64,000 nucleotides of DNA from an uncultured Prevotella sp. GTDB lineage: Bacteria > Bacteroidota > Bacteroidia > Bacteroidales > Bacteroidaceae. Below, one piece after another: positions 32,306 through 40,113 of this stretch. The number at the start of each line of letters is the position of its first letter. Positions within the stretch are counted from its first letter, which is position 1. The stretch spans positions 62,001 to 126,000 of the forward strand of contig CAKQCV010000001.1 of NCBI GenBank assembly GCA_934217675.1, read 5' to 3'. The position numbers were made by a program, and so were the translations under genes. The notes beneath the pieces were generated by a model that was not told the origin of the DNA, searched no databases, and was given only the letters and a program-made list of their open reading frames with translations.

Positions 32306-33652
32306 TTATCTTTCCTGTTTTTCAATTGATTTGTCACTTGTTTCATCAACAACCGCTTCAGAATGTTTTGTATAAATATAGGACGGTATGTTTAAGTTTT
32401 CGAGAACATTTCTTGCAATGTCATATTCGTCACTTTCAAACTGTTCCATATATATCTTTCTGCGCTTGCGGTCGATGTCTCGCAACAAACTTTCAATTGA
32501 TAACAGATTGTTTACGGTTTGCTTCTGATTATCCGTTTTTATGAACAGATACATTTGGTTTGAACCCTCTGCCTGTTTCAATGCAACTTTTGATGATGCG
32601 TTTCTTAGCATTATGTCTACTTGCCGCTTTAAAGCAGGATTTTTGTTTATCATCGCCTGTTGTGGTAATTTGCGCTCAACATTGTCGTATAATTCAATTA
32701 CGATAATTGCATTTTCATCAATAGGTGCGTGTAACATCTTGTCATCGAACACATTTACTTTTGCATATTCGGCAGGAACATATCTCTTTGCTTTAATCTG
32801 CTCAATTTCTTCCTGCGTAAATGTATAATGTACCTTTGACAAAATTGCTCTGAACACTTCATTCTGATGTTCTAAATCATCAATCTTATCCATAAGCGGT
32901 TTAAGACCAATATCTTTTTCTTTCAGACCTATTCGGTTCAGTGTTTCAAGCATTCTTTCAATGTCCTGCATCAATGATGTTTTTTGCGCCTCTGCTTCGG
33001 ATATTTTCTTATTGAGTGTTTCAATTTTGAGTTCCATTACAGTCTTGTTACCATTCACGGTTGCTCCGTTCAGTATTTGACAATGATACCCTAAATCGTT
33101 TGCAACATACGCACTCAATCTTTGGTGCATACCCCTGAGATAAACACGATTGATTTTGTTACGACAAGACAATCTTTCAAATTCCTTATCGCCATTTTCT
33201 TCTTCCCATTCTTTTAATGCTTTTTTTACCCAACTTTTTTCTAAGTCAAGTCCTTTAGTGCCTTTTATAACTGGCACAAAATCTAAATGAATGTGGGGGG
33301 TCGTTTCGTCTTTATGCACAATTGCATTAATAACATTTTCTTTTCCGAAGTCTTCACAGTAAAAATCGTAGACCGAGCGAAAAAACGCTCGTTCGTCCTG
33401 TGCTTTAACATCTTTCGGCAGTGTGACTATTATTTCACCCATACAACAGTAATTACCTCTGTTTTGGGAATACACTTCACTGACACGCTTGTGTACGTCT
33501 TCTGCAACACCCTTTTTGAAATAATAGTTCAAGTGTGTTCTTTCACTGTCTATTTCTTCATTTTCATGTGTTACTCCATCGTCACCCGCTCTGTTGTTAT
33601 GCAACAATAGTCTTCCTGCCGCATCTCTTTTGTATTTTGCAAATGCCGCCAT
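32306..33652 (-). CDS. mobV: MobV (Pre/Mob) family relaxase ending QER
   Basis: A 448-residue relaxase that nicks the origin of transfer and leads the strand into the recipient. The first 200 residues carry the MobV signature: HNNRAGDD near the N-terminus and HKDETTPHIHLDFVPV near residue 115, the HxDE..PHxH metal-binding motif. The C-terminal half is coiled-coil. The protein ends SDKSIEKQER, carrying the same Glu-Arg tail as the accessory proteins of the right arm, which matters for the secretion-signal hypothesis. MobV relaxases usually sit on mobilisable plasmids; here it is joined to a full conjugation machine. Confidence 0.9.
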   Translation of the reverse strand: MAAFAKYKRDAAGRLLLHNNRAGDDGVTHENEEIDSERTHLNYYFKKGVAEDVHKRVSEVYSQNRGNYCCMGEIIVTLPKDVKAQDERAFFRSVYDFYCEDFGKENVINAIVHKDETTPHIHLDFVPVIKGTKGLDLEKSWVKKALKEWEEENGDKEFERLSCRNKINRVYLRGMHQRLSAYVANDLGYHCQILNGATVNGNKTVMELKIETLNKKISEAEAQKTSLMQDIERMLETLNRIGLKEKDIGLKPLMDKIDDLEHQNEVFRAILSKVHYTFTQEEIEQIKAKRYVPAEYAKVNVFDDKMLHAPIDENAIIVIELYDNVERKLPQQAMINKNPALKRQVDIMLRNASSKVALKQAEGSNQMYLFIKTDNQKQTVNNLLSIESLLRDIDRKRRKIYMEQFESDEYDIARNVLENLNIPSYIYTKHSEAVVDETSDKSIEKQER

Positions 33653-33683
33653 TCACTTTCTCCTTTCTTCGCTTTTTCATCTT

Positions 33684-33705
33684 CTTTATGGTTCATTTAA
33701 CCACA
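33684..33705 (-). promoter_or_regulatory. Class II promoter/operator, upstream of the relaxase
   Basis: Minus-strand core TGGTT-AAATG-AACCA, a perfect 5-bp dyad, followed by TAAAG. It lies 32 bases before the relaxase start and probably controls relaxase and virB4 together. Confidence 0.65.
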
Positions 33706-33785
33706 TTAGGCGGTTTCTCGCCGTTTGTTTCCTTTTTTTGTGCGATTTACCCTTGCTCACCTTTCCCTCTCTTGCTGACATTTTT

Positions 33786-33811
33786 AAAGTTCGCATAACC
33801 AGTTACGCTTT
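33786..33811 (-). other. Candidate origin of transfer (oriT)
   Basis: The 212-base gap 33653-33864 upstream of the relaxase holds AAAG-TTC-GCATAAC-CA-GTTACGC-TTT, an inverted repeat flanked by AAAG/CTTT. Its layout recalls the nick-site hairpin of MobV plasmids, which lies just upstream of mob. No exact match to a known nick site can be claimed by eye. Confidence 0.35.
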
Positions 33812-33864
33812 CTTTTTAAAATGCTAACAATTTCACAATTTCTTTTAATAATGCCGTTTTGGAA

Positions 33865-34185
33865 CTATCTTTCCATATTTTGAGAGTGGTTTTTGTCTGT
33901 TTTCGCCGCTTTTTTCACATATTCGATAATTTCCTGTTCGTTTCCTTCTCTGAGAAGCCTGTTCAGTTCTATATCGCCTTTGTACCATTCTTCAAACTGC
34001 TGTTCAAAAATCGCTCTGTCTTTATCCGATAAGCCACGACCGAGTTCAGCTTTGTATTTTTCGTATATCGGAAGCACTATCGGGTGGTTAATATTGATAC
34101 GGTAGTTATAAGGATTGTGGTCGTTATAAACACTATCAAATACAGTTAGTTTTTTCGGTGAATCTTTGTAATTAACCCATGCCAT
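33865..34185 (-). CDS. Hypothetical protein ending MER
   Basis: A 106-residue protein between topoisomerase III and the oriT candidate. I chose the ATG at 34185 (MAWVNYKDSPKK), preceded by GAGGT; an upstream in-frame start lies inside the topoisomerase gene. It is charged and helical in its second half (YKAELGRGLSDKDRAIFEQQF) and ends NHSQNMER, carrying the Glu-Arg tail. It may be a relaxosome partner, judged by position only. Confidence 0.65.
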   Translation of the reverse strand: MAWVNYKDSPKKLTVFDSVYNDHNPYNYRININHPIVLPIYEKYKAELGRGLSDKDRAIFEQQFEEWYKGDIELNRLLREGNEQEIIEYVKKAAKTDKNHSQNMER

Positions 34186-34195
34186 ATTATGTACC

Positions 34196-36304
34196 TCACT
34201 TCGGATTGACAAACACAAATGTTGTGCCGTGCTTTTCTTTGTCTACTACAAGATATGCAACGAACTTTCTTCCGTTTTTCGAAACGAAAGGTTTGTCTTT
34301 TGTTCTACCTTTTGTAAGTAAATCTTCAAGGTCTGATTCTGTCATTTTTGCTTTACAGATTTCATTGCTGAAGCTGAACTTACAATCACAGTAAAAACCG
34401 TAACGTCCGTATTTCAATGTAGAGCCGCATATCGGACACTTGTGTTCTTTTTTTGGTTGATTTTCTTTTTCTTTTGGACTTGCGATTACCGCTTTGTTTT
34501 CCGTAAGAACTCTGTTTGTTGTTTCTGTAACGTAAGTTATTATATTATTGAGATAATCGTTCTTACTCATCTCTCCGTCTGCAATAGCAGAAAGGTTATT
34601 TTCCATATCAGCGGTCTTCAACGGACTTATAAGAGCTTCATCATATTTTGCTATTACAGGAATGATTGATTTACCTAATTCAGTAGGTGCAATCTTTTGG
34701 CTTTTTGCAACGGTAATGAAGCCTTTATCTTTAAGCTTTTCAATGATACTTGCTCTTGTAGCTGATGTGCCGATACCTGATGTTTTTATCTGTTCTCTCA
34801 GTTCTTCGTTTTCAATTAACTTGCCTGCCTTTTCCATTGCAAGTATCAGAGAACCTGTGGTATAAGCAACGGGTGGTTTGGTTTCCATCTCATTGACCGA
34901 GAACTGATTAACGCTTACGTTATCTCCTATATTCGGAACGTAGTTCTTTTCTGTCAGTTCTTCTTTATCTTCTTCCTGTTCTTCTCCGTCATTTTCGTTC
35001 TTCGCCTTGAACCCGTATTGCTTTACGATACGATAGCGTTCAATGAAATGTTCGCCGTTACTGTGAACGTATAAAACGTAAACAGCATCGTAAATATAAG
35101 GCGGCAACATTATGTCAGTAAAACGCTTCATTATTGCTTTGTATACAGCCTGTTCAAGACCCTGTAATTCGTCAGCGTTTCCTTCAAATGTCGGTATCAA
35201 TGCGTAATGGTCTGTAACCTTTGAATCGTCAATATATCTTGCGGGTATATTGTAGCCTTTTTCTCTAAGGTCACTTGCTACGGCGTTCGTTAAAAATCTG
35301 CTATCGGTACGAGGATAAGTAGTATACTTTTTTTCGTAAAGCGACTGTGCGATTTTCAATGTATCTGCGGGTGAAATATGGAAACGTTTTGAGCAGAACG
35401 CTTGTAAATCAGCAAGGTTAAAAAGATAAGGTGCGTACTCTATTTTAGGCTTTACTTTGAGATTTTCTACAGTAAGATTTCTGTTCTGATTAAATTCATT
35501 TGCAAGAGTTACTGCATCTTCTTTTTTCAAGAAGCCAGTTTCATTATATAAGCGGTCGTCTTCAAAATATCTGCTTCGTTTGTCAACGTGCCACGTAGCA
35601 AAATTGTCTGCTTTTATACCGTAGTAATTGGTTTTCTTAAAGTGGTCTATTTCATCTTGTCTGTTTACTATCATTGCAAGTGTCGGGGTCATAACTCTGC
35701 CAACGTTAAGAACGCTTCCATAACCGCCAGAAGTCAATGTAAAACATTCGGTAAAATTCATACCGATAAGCCAGTCGGAAATTGCTCTCATATATCCGCT
35801 GTCTATCATATTCTGATATGACGAGTAAGGTTTTGCGTCTCTGATTCCGTTAATTATACTTTCAGCGGTATAAGAGTCAATCCATACTACTCTTTCGTCT
35901 ATATTCGGCTTGCTTCTGAATATTTGATTTCTTATCAGAGCCTGAATGTATATTCCCTCACGTCCTGAGTCACCTGCGTAATAAATTCTGTCTATATCTG
36001 GTCTTGTATAAAGAGATTTAATTACTTTGAACTGTGCGCTTGTATTTTTTAGTGGTACATATTTAAACGGGTGCGGAATCATCGGCAGATTTGCCTTGTC
36101 CCATTTTTCCCATTTCTCGTTGTATTCCTTTGGTTCAGCTATTGCAATAAGGTGTCCGACAGCCCATGTGATTATTACATCACAATTGATTACATTCGAG
36201 TGACCTTCTATATAACCGTCATTTTTACCGCCGTTGACCTGAAGAACTTTTTTATATTCCTGTGCCACAGACGGTTTTTCCGTTATGATAATTGTTTTTC
36301 CCAT
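34196..36304 (-). CDS. topB: DNA topoisomerase III (type IA)
   Basis: A 702-residue type IA topoisomerase. The Toprim domain begins with ITEKPSVA near residue 7 and contains AGDSGREG near residue 110, where the usual DxDxE is kept as D.S.RE. The active-site region TTYPRTDSRFL with its Tyr lies near residue 329, and GRVMTPTLAMIV near residue 208. A zinc finger (CPICG ... CDC) lies near residue 625. Type IA enzymes relax single-stranded and catenated DNA and are standard parts of Gram-positive conjugative elements. The short C-terminal end VNPK lacks the Glu-Arg tail. Confidence 0.93.
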   Translation of the reverse strand: MGKTIIITEKPSVAQEYKKVLQVNGGKNDGYIEGHSNVINCDVIITWAVGHLIAIAEPKEYNEKWEKWDKANLPMIPHPFKYVPLKNTSAQFKVIKSLYTRPDIDRIYYAGDSGREGIYIQALIRNQIFRSKPNIDERVVWIDSYTAESIINGIRDAKPYSSYQNMIDSGYMRAISDWLIGMNFTECFTLTSGGYGSVLNVGRVMTPTLAMIVNRQDEIDHFKKTNYYGIKADNFATWHVDKRSRYFEDDRLYNETGFLKKEDAVTLANEFNQNRNLTVENLKVKPKIEYAPYLFNLADLQAFCSKRFHISPADTLKIAQSLYEKKYTTYPRTDSRFLTNAVASDLREKGYNIPARYIDDSKVTDHYALIPTFEGNADELQGLEQAVYKAIMKRFTDIMLPPYIYDAVYVLYVHSNGEHFIERYRIVKQYGFKAKNENDGEEQEEDKEELTEKNYVPNIGDNVSVNQFSVNEMETKPPVAYTTGSLILAMEKAGKLIENEELREQIKTSGIGTSATRASIIEKLKDKGFITVAKSQKIAPTELGKSIIPVIAKYDEALISPLKTADMENNLSAIADGEMSKNDYLNNIITYVTETTNRVLTENKAVIASPKEKENQPKKEHKCPICGSTLKYGRYGFYCDCKFSFSNEICKAKMTESDLEDLLTKGRTKDKPFVSKNGRKFVAYLVVDKEKHGTTFVFVNPK

Positions 36305-36334
36305 TATTCGTTCCCTTCGTTTTCTTGTTACGTT

Positions 36335-36658
36335 TTATTCATCGTCTTCATCGCCGTAATCGAAGTCGTCATCTTCAATTTCTTTGATAAAGTTAATATA
36401 CTTCTCTCTAAGTTCTTTCTTTTCCTCGTGTCTCTCTTTCGCAGACTTTTTCTTTTTTGTAAGAAACTGTTCTGCTTTAGAAGGTTCTTCTTTTCGGGTT
36501 TTAAAATAGAGCCACAGATAAAACAAAAAAAGAAGAGCGAATATCACAGCAAATACCGACATCGTTGTATTGTAACCAAACGCAAGAATGGCACATACAA
36601 CTGTCAGTATCGCATAGATAATCGCTCTGAGCAGATTTCTCTTATATTTATAAAACAT
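36335..36658 (-). CDS. Small membrane protein
   Basis: A 107-residue protein with two close membrane helices (about residues 10-27 and 31-52) and a charged, highly acidic C-terminus (GDEDDE). Not recognised. It lies between the winged-helix gene and topoisomerase III. A small CTTGCT/AGCAAG hairpin lies upstream at about 36685-36706. Confidence 0.65.
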   Translation of the reverse strand: MFYKYKRNLLRAIIYAILTVVCAILAFGYNTTMSVFAVIFALLFLFYLWLYFKTRKEEPSKAEQFLTKKKKSAKERHEEKKELREKYINFIKEIEDDDFDYGDEDDE

Positions 36659-36730
36659 TATTAAATTACCCCTTTTCTCTATCCTTGCTTCACAGCAAGA
36701 TTACGTCTTTATATGTTCCCTTTTGACGGG

Positions 36731-37111
36731 TCAAAGAACTATTTGTACAGCCCTTTTCCCATAGCCGTAGCATACTTTAAGTTCTTTGCTTTTTATCAGC
36801 ATTTCCCGTTGCCGATAATATCCAAACAATTCTACGTTAAACGTGTAAGCACCTATCTTTTCCCTCTGTAGGTAGCCTATCTTAACGTATGTTGTTATAG
36901 CGTGATTGACTCGTGTTAGCGAGACATCATTTTTCTTTGCTATTTGTTCCTTTGCCGCTTTATTCACTATCAGATAATTTTTTCCCGTTTTTTTATCTTC
37001 AATCGCTATAAGAAACAAATCGTATAATATCTTTGATAAACCTTTTGGAACGCCATAAAAATATCCCAAATGTTCAAGATATTTTAAAAACGCATTTATA
37101 AAAACTCTCAC
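36731..37111 (-). CDS. Winged-helix DNA-binding protein, RepL- or regulator-like
   Basis: A 126-residue protein. Residues 45-95 resemble a winged helix: VNKAAKEQIAKKNDVSLTRV followed by NHAITTYVKIGYLQREKIGAYTFN, a recognition helix and beta wing. Small Firmicutes plasmid replication proteins of the RepL kind and plasmid regulators have this layout. The only in-frame start is a GTG at 37111 whose ribosome binding site (AAAGGAG) is unusually close, so the start is uncertain. Its promoter and a perfect palindrome lie directly upstream, which suggests autoregulation. It is the first gene of the left arm. Confidence 0.55.
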   Translation of the reverse strand: MRVFINAFLKYLEHLGYFYGVPKGLSKILYDLFLIAIEDKKTGKNYLIVNKAAKEQIAKKNDVSLTRVNHAITTYVKIGYLQREKIGAYTFNVELFGYYRQREMLIKSKELKVCYGYGKRAVQIVL

Positions 37112-37119
37112 TCCTTTGA

Positions 37120-37138
37120 TTGTAGTTTTTTACTACAA
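37120..37138 (-). promoter_or_regulatory. Perfect palindrome, probable operator
   Basis: TTGTAGT-N5-ACTACAA, an exact 7-bp dyad between the -10 element at 37143 and the start of the winged-helix gene. It is a likely binding site for that protein. Confidence 0.65.
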
Positions 37139-37142
37139 CAGT

Positions 37143-37171
37143 ATTGTAACATTTTATAGCACTATTGTCAA
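37143..37171 (-). promoter_or_regulatory. Strong promoter of the winged-helix gene
   Basis: On the minus strand TTGACA (37171-37166), 17-base spacer, TACAAT (37148-37143). The spacer differs from class I. It lies back to back with the plus-strand class II promoter at 37190, forming the divergent control region between the arms. Confidence 0.8.
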
Positions 37172-37189
37172 CCGTTTCTTATTATTTTT

Positions 37190-37218
37190 TTGTAATGTGG
37201 GTTAATGAACTATACATA
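37190..37218 (+). promoter_or_regulatory. Class II promoter/operator for the first right-arm gene
   Basis: TTGTAA (37190-37195), 17-base spacer containing TGGGT-TAATG-AACTA, then TACATA (37213-37218). This copy shows best how the dyad sits inside the spacer between -35 and -10 hexamers. Confidence 0.65.
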
Positions 37219-37241
37219 TAACAGAAAGGAAGGTGCTTATT

Positions 37242-37727
37242 ATGAATTTTGAAATAAGCTTTGAAAAGAAACTTTCACTTGCATCAGAAAGCAAAGATGA
37301 AGATACATTGTTTGTATTGGCAAATGACGGCGATTGCAGAATCAGGGAAACGGTAGCAGGAAACACCGCAACAAACGCATCTGTTCTTGATAAACTTTCA
37401 AAGGATATATTCTGGCGTGTTCGTGCAAGGGTTGCTTCTAACAGAAACACTGACGTAAAAACGCTGAGATGGTTAGGAAAAGATGAAAGCTCTCTTGTAA
37501 GAGAATGTGTAAGTAGCAATCCTCACATTGATGCAAATACAATGAACAGCCTTGCAAAAGACGAAATCTATTATGTCAGAGAGCAAGTTTGTAAGAATCC
37601 TAAAGTCAGCAATAAAATTCTTTTCTTTTTATCAAAAGACGAAAATAATTTCGTTAAAGAAGCGGCAAACAGTGTTATAAGAAAAAAAGAAAATAAAAAA
37701 ATCGTACAATCCGAAATAAGTTTTTAG
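37242..37727 (+). CDS. LRV-repeat protein, divergent member
   Basis: A 161-residue protein with four units of the 24-residue pattern (I/V)R..VA.N.....(E/V)..L..L..D, which matches the variant leucine-rich repeat family; these fold into a helical solenoid for protein contact. It is the most divergent paralog and lacks the Glu-Arg end (SEISF). The start is at the ATG at 37242, preceded by GGAAGG; a GTG three codons upstream is also in frame. It opens the right arm. Confidence 0.85.
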   Translation: MNFEISFEKKLSLASESKDEDTLFVLANDGDCRIRETVAGNTATNASVLDKLSKDIFWRVRARVASNRNTDVKTLRWLGKDESSLVRECVSSNPHIDANTMNSLAKDEIYYVREQVCKNPKVSNKILFFLSKDENNFVKEAANSVIRKKENKKIVQSEISF

Positions 37728-37730
37728 TTA

Positions 37731-37752
37731 TGTGGCTTAATGACCCATAAAT
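37731..37752 (+). promoter_or_regulatory. Class II promoter/operator, upstream of 37792
   Basis: Core TGGCT-TAATG-ACCCA followed by TAAATA, 40 bases before the 37792 start and directly behind the LRV gene stop. Confidence 0.6.
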
Positions 37753-37791
37753 ATTTCAGAAGCAATTTGACTCACGCAAAAGGAGAAAATT

Positions 37792-38115
37792 ATGAGTTTT
37801 TTAAATCCAGACATTTATAATGAAAAAAACCTTGAAAAAGATGATGCACAATCCATTTCGGACATTCGATATGTTCTGCGATGCCTCGATAATGATGACA
37901 TCATTGACGATTATTGCAGTCAGCGAAGTATGGGAAAGCTTGAAACCGAACTTATGAAAGAAAGGTTAAAGTCTTACACCGAATTTATTAAAGAGCATCT
38001 TGAAGAAAACATAACAGAACTCATTGTAACGATGATTGAAGGTTACGATGAAGAAACGTTTGAAAAGAACATACGCCGCAATTACGAAGGCAAAGAAATT
38101 AAAGAGGGCGACTAA
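37792..38115 (+). CDS. Hypothetical acidic protein
   Basis: A 107-residue, helical, acidic protein without a recognised family. The start has AAAGGAG. It is followed by the 38117 gene with a one-base gap, so the two are coupled. It ends EIKEGD. Confidence 0.65.
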   Translation: MSFLNPDIYNEKNLEKDDAQSISDIRYVLRCLDNDDIIDDYCSQRSMGKLETELMKERLKSYTEFIKEHLEENITELIVTMIEGYDEETFEKNIRRNYEGKEIKEGD

Positions 38116-38116
38116 T

Positions 38117-38665
38117 ATGAAAAAACATATAATCTGGAGCAGTACAATCAACTTTGAAGATTGGGAAGATGATTTAAAAGAAAAATATCCTAACCTCAGT
38201 GAAGATAAACTTTACGATATAGCGGTAGAAACCAATGACGAATATCTCAATGACGAAAGGGCAAATTTAAACATAAAATGCGAAGGAAGCATTTTGTTAG
38301 TAGGAGACATAGGTAGATGGGACGGCAGAAGCACGGGCTACCGTGTAATCGAAAGCGGCAATATTGCTGATTGCTTGGAATCACAGTTAAGAGGTATATC
38401 TGATTTGGATATTTACCTTGATGAACGTGGTGATTTAAGAGCTGATGAAACTCATCATGACGGTACAAATCACTACTTGTTCAGGTCTTTCAAACCTTCT
38501 GCTACTCAACAGCAGATAGAAAATCTGAAAGAAAAAATTTATTGCGGCAATGCCACAAGAGCAGACATTGTAAGACTCACTGACCGTTTAGGCGATAAAA
38601 TAGCCGCTGTTTACGGTTGGGATATACCTAAGTTAAAAGCAAGAACTCCTCAAAAAGAAAGATAA
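38117..38665 (+). CDS. Hypothetical protein ending KER
   Basis: A 182-residue protein that begins KKHIIWSSTINFEDWEDD. Such proteins are, to my knowledge, frequent in Firmicutes phages and conjugative elements but uncharacterised. A central segment (residues 55-120) looks beta-rich with GDIGRWDGR and a DETHHDG metal-like motif. It ends ARTPQKER, a basic Glu-Arg tail. The ATG at 38117 directly after the previous stop is preceded by AAAGAGGG; an upstream in-frame start lies inside the previous gene. Confidence 0.7.
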   Translation: MKKHIIWSSTINFEDWEDDLKEKYPNLSEDKLYDIAVETNDEYLNDERANLNIKCEGSILLVGDIGRWDGRSTGYRVIESGNIADCLESQLRGISDLDIYLDERGDLRADETHHDGTNHYLFRSFKPSATQQQIENLKEKIYCGNATRADIVRLTDRLGDKIAAVYGWDIPKLKARTPQKER

Positions 38666-38671
38666 GTGCTA

Positions 38672-38693
38672 TGTGGTTTAATGAACCATATAT
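38672..38693 (+). promoter_or_regulatory. Class II promoter/operator, upstream of 38769
   Basis: Core TGGTT-TAATG-AACCA, a perfect dyad, followed by TATATC. It starts 6 bases after the previous stop codon. Confidence 0.65.
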
Positions 38694-38768
38694 CTTATAT
38701 ATTGAAGTCAAAGCGTTATCCAAACGCATTTCTTCACAAAATTTAAAGTTCAGGAAGGATACATTAAC

Positions 38769-39155
38769 ATGGCAAAAAAGACACAAGAGCTTATCGAAGC
38801 TGAAGAAACTCGCTTATCAGATTTAAAAAAGAAACTACAAGAGGCAAAAAAAGAAGTACAGAACTGTGAAAAGAAAATTGCTTCTTTAAGAAAACAAGCG
38901 CAGAGCGAAAAGCTTGAACTTCTCGCACAGCTTGCAAGCAAGAAGGATATTTCGGTTGAAATACTTCTGAAGGCTATCGAAAATGAAGACATTGTTTCAC
39001 TCATTGCAGAAACAAAAGCAGATGAAAGTTCTGCTCAGTCGTCATCAAATGAGGAATCATTAGCTACGGTGTCAGCAGATGTTGAGGCTGTTACAGATGA
39101 CGATGAAGACGAAGATATTGATGAAACCAAAGAAAAGCAGGATTCTGCTTGGTAA
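38769..39155 (+). CDS. Coiled-coil protein
   Basis: A 128-residue protein. Residues 1-50 are a Lys/Glu-rich coiled coil (LSDLKKKLQEAKKEVQNCEK), residues 52-80 a second helix and the rest an acidic disordered tail ending QDSAW. It may be a nucleoid-like or scaffold protein; nothing more specific can be said. The start has GGAAGG. A terminator follows at 39209. Confidence 0.65.
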   Translation: MAKKTQELIEAEETRLSDLKKKLQEAKKEVQNCEKKIASLRKQAQSEKLELLAQLASKKDISVEILLKAIENEDIVSLIAETKADESSAQSSSNEESLATVSADVEAVTDDDEDEDIDETKEKQDSAW

Positions 39156-39208
39156 TTAACTAAGAGTACGACAAGTGTGACATACTTTTCTCCTATTTCT
39201 TTTGAATT

Positions 39209-39239
39209 GGCAGGACTACTACAAGCAGTTCTGCCTTTT
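39209..39239 (+). terminator. Intrinsic terminator after the coiled-coil gene
   Basis: A GGCAG.ACT/AGT.CTGCC stem (39209-39217 with 39227-39235), followed by four T. It differs from the CACTTCCG hairpins used elsewhere in the arm. Confidence 0.65.
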
Positions 39240-39257
39240 CAAAGGAAAATATGTAAT

Positions 39258-39283
39258 CACTTCCGTTCCACTGGAAAGGAAGT
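39258..39283 (+). other. CACTTCC-type hairpin without T tract
   Basis: Same inverted-repeat family as the cassette terminators (CACTTCCGTTCCA with TGGAAAGGAAGT) but followed by ACAATG instead of T, 20 bases before the 39303 start. It may be a remnant of a cassette boundary or a leader hairpin that exposes the ribosome binding site. Confidence 0.5.
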
Positions 39284-39302
39284 ACAATGAAAGGAAAAAA
39301 CG

Positions 39303-39560
39303 ATGAACAAAGAAATACGTTTTGTAGACACTCATTATAAAACATTATTTAATGTTCCCGATGGTGGAAGTGTTGCGATAACCGATTGCACAGGTAAAGA
39401 AACAACGTATAAATGCAAATATTTAGATGATTACCACCTTGAAATAAGCGGTAATTGTTGGCATATTATGCAGTTGGCTGAGTTTCTTGAACGTAACGGT
39501 GCAACTTGCCGTGCAATAGACGATGTTACAAAAGGAAAAAATTTAACGTATGAACGGTAA
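39303..39560 (+). CDS. Hypothetical protein ending YER
   Basis: An 85-residue protein with beta-like segments (VDTHYKTLFNVPDGGSVAI, TTYKCKYLDDYHLEISG) followed by a helix (HIMQLAEFLERNGATCRAI). Similar small proteins are encoded on phages and integrative elements of Clostridia, as far as I know. It ends NLTYER, with Glu-Arg encoded as GAA CGG, a synonymous variant of the usual GAA AGA. It overlaps the next gene by 11 bases. Confidence 0.65.
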   Translation: MNKEIRFVDTHYKTLFNVPDGGSVAITDCTGKETTYKCKYLDDYHLEISGNCWHIMQLAEFLERNGATCRAIDDVTKGKNLTYER

Positions 39561-40083
39561 TTGTCACTTTATTTTTGGTGCGACTGTAAGCACTATGGTG
39601 GCGATAAATCTTGAAAAGCTAAGTGTAGTATTACCAAACATAACTTGTTCACCTGAAACCACTTCCCTTCTGATTTTAGGCGGTATTCTTGGTGGCGTAA
39701 TGCCTGATATGGATAATCCTAAAAGTTACATAGGAAGACTTTCAAGACCAATAAGCACTTATATTGGTAAGTTAGGCGGTTTGTTCGGGAAAAAGGGAAA
39801 ATATCATCGTGGAATCCTTCACGACCCCTTTATTTATATATGCGGTATTGCACTATCATATATATATTTCCCTTATCTAATAGGATTGTTTATCGGGGGT
39901 GTTTCACATATATACCTTGATTTATTCAACCCTGTAGGTGTGCCTGTAATGTTCGGTATAAAACGTTTGCGATTAGGTGAAATCCTTTCAGGAAGTAAAC
40001 AAGCAATACGTTTTACTTGGCTTAACATTATCTTGTGCCTGCTTATAGGCGTATCAATTAAAATAGGGCTTATGTTGGCTTAA
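39550..40083 (+). CDS. YdjM-like membrane-bound metal-dependent hydrolase
   Basis: A 177-residue membrane protein with about four hydrophobic helices. The segment GGVMPDMDNPKSYIGRLSRP followed by KYHRGILHDPF and later GGVSHIYLDLFNPVG carries the Asp/His pattern of the YdjM (DUF457) family of predicted inner-membrane metal-dependent hydrolases. The substrate is unknown. It overlaps the previous gene and is followed by the 40114 gene, forming an operon through 41836. Confidence 0.8.
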   Translation: MNGNCHFIFGATVSTMVAINLEKLSVVLPNITCSPETTSLLILGGILGGVMPDMDNPKSYIGRLSRPISTYIGKLGGLFGKKGKYHRGILHDPFIYICGIALSYIYFPYLIGLFIGGVSHIYLDLFNPVGVPVMFGIKRLRLGEILSGSKQAIRFTWLNIILCLLIGVSIKIGLMLA

Positions 40084-40113
40084 CGCCAAAAAAAATAAAA
40101 GGAGTATTTTAAT

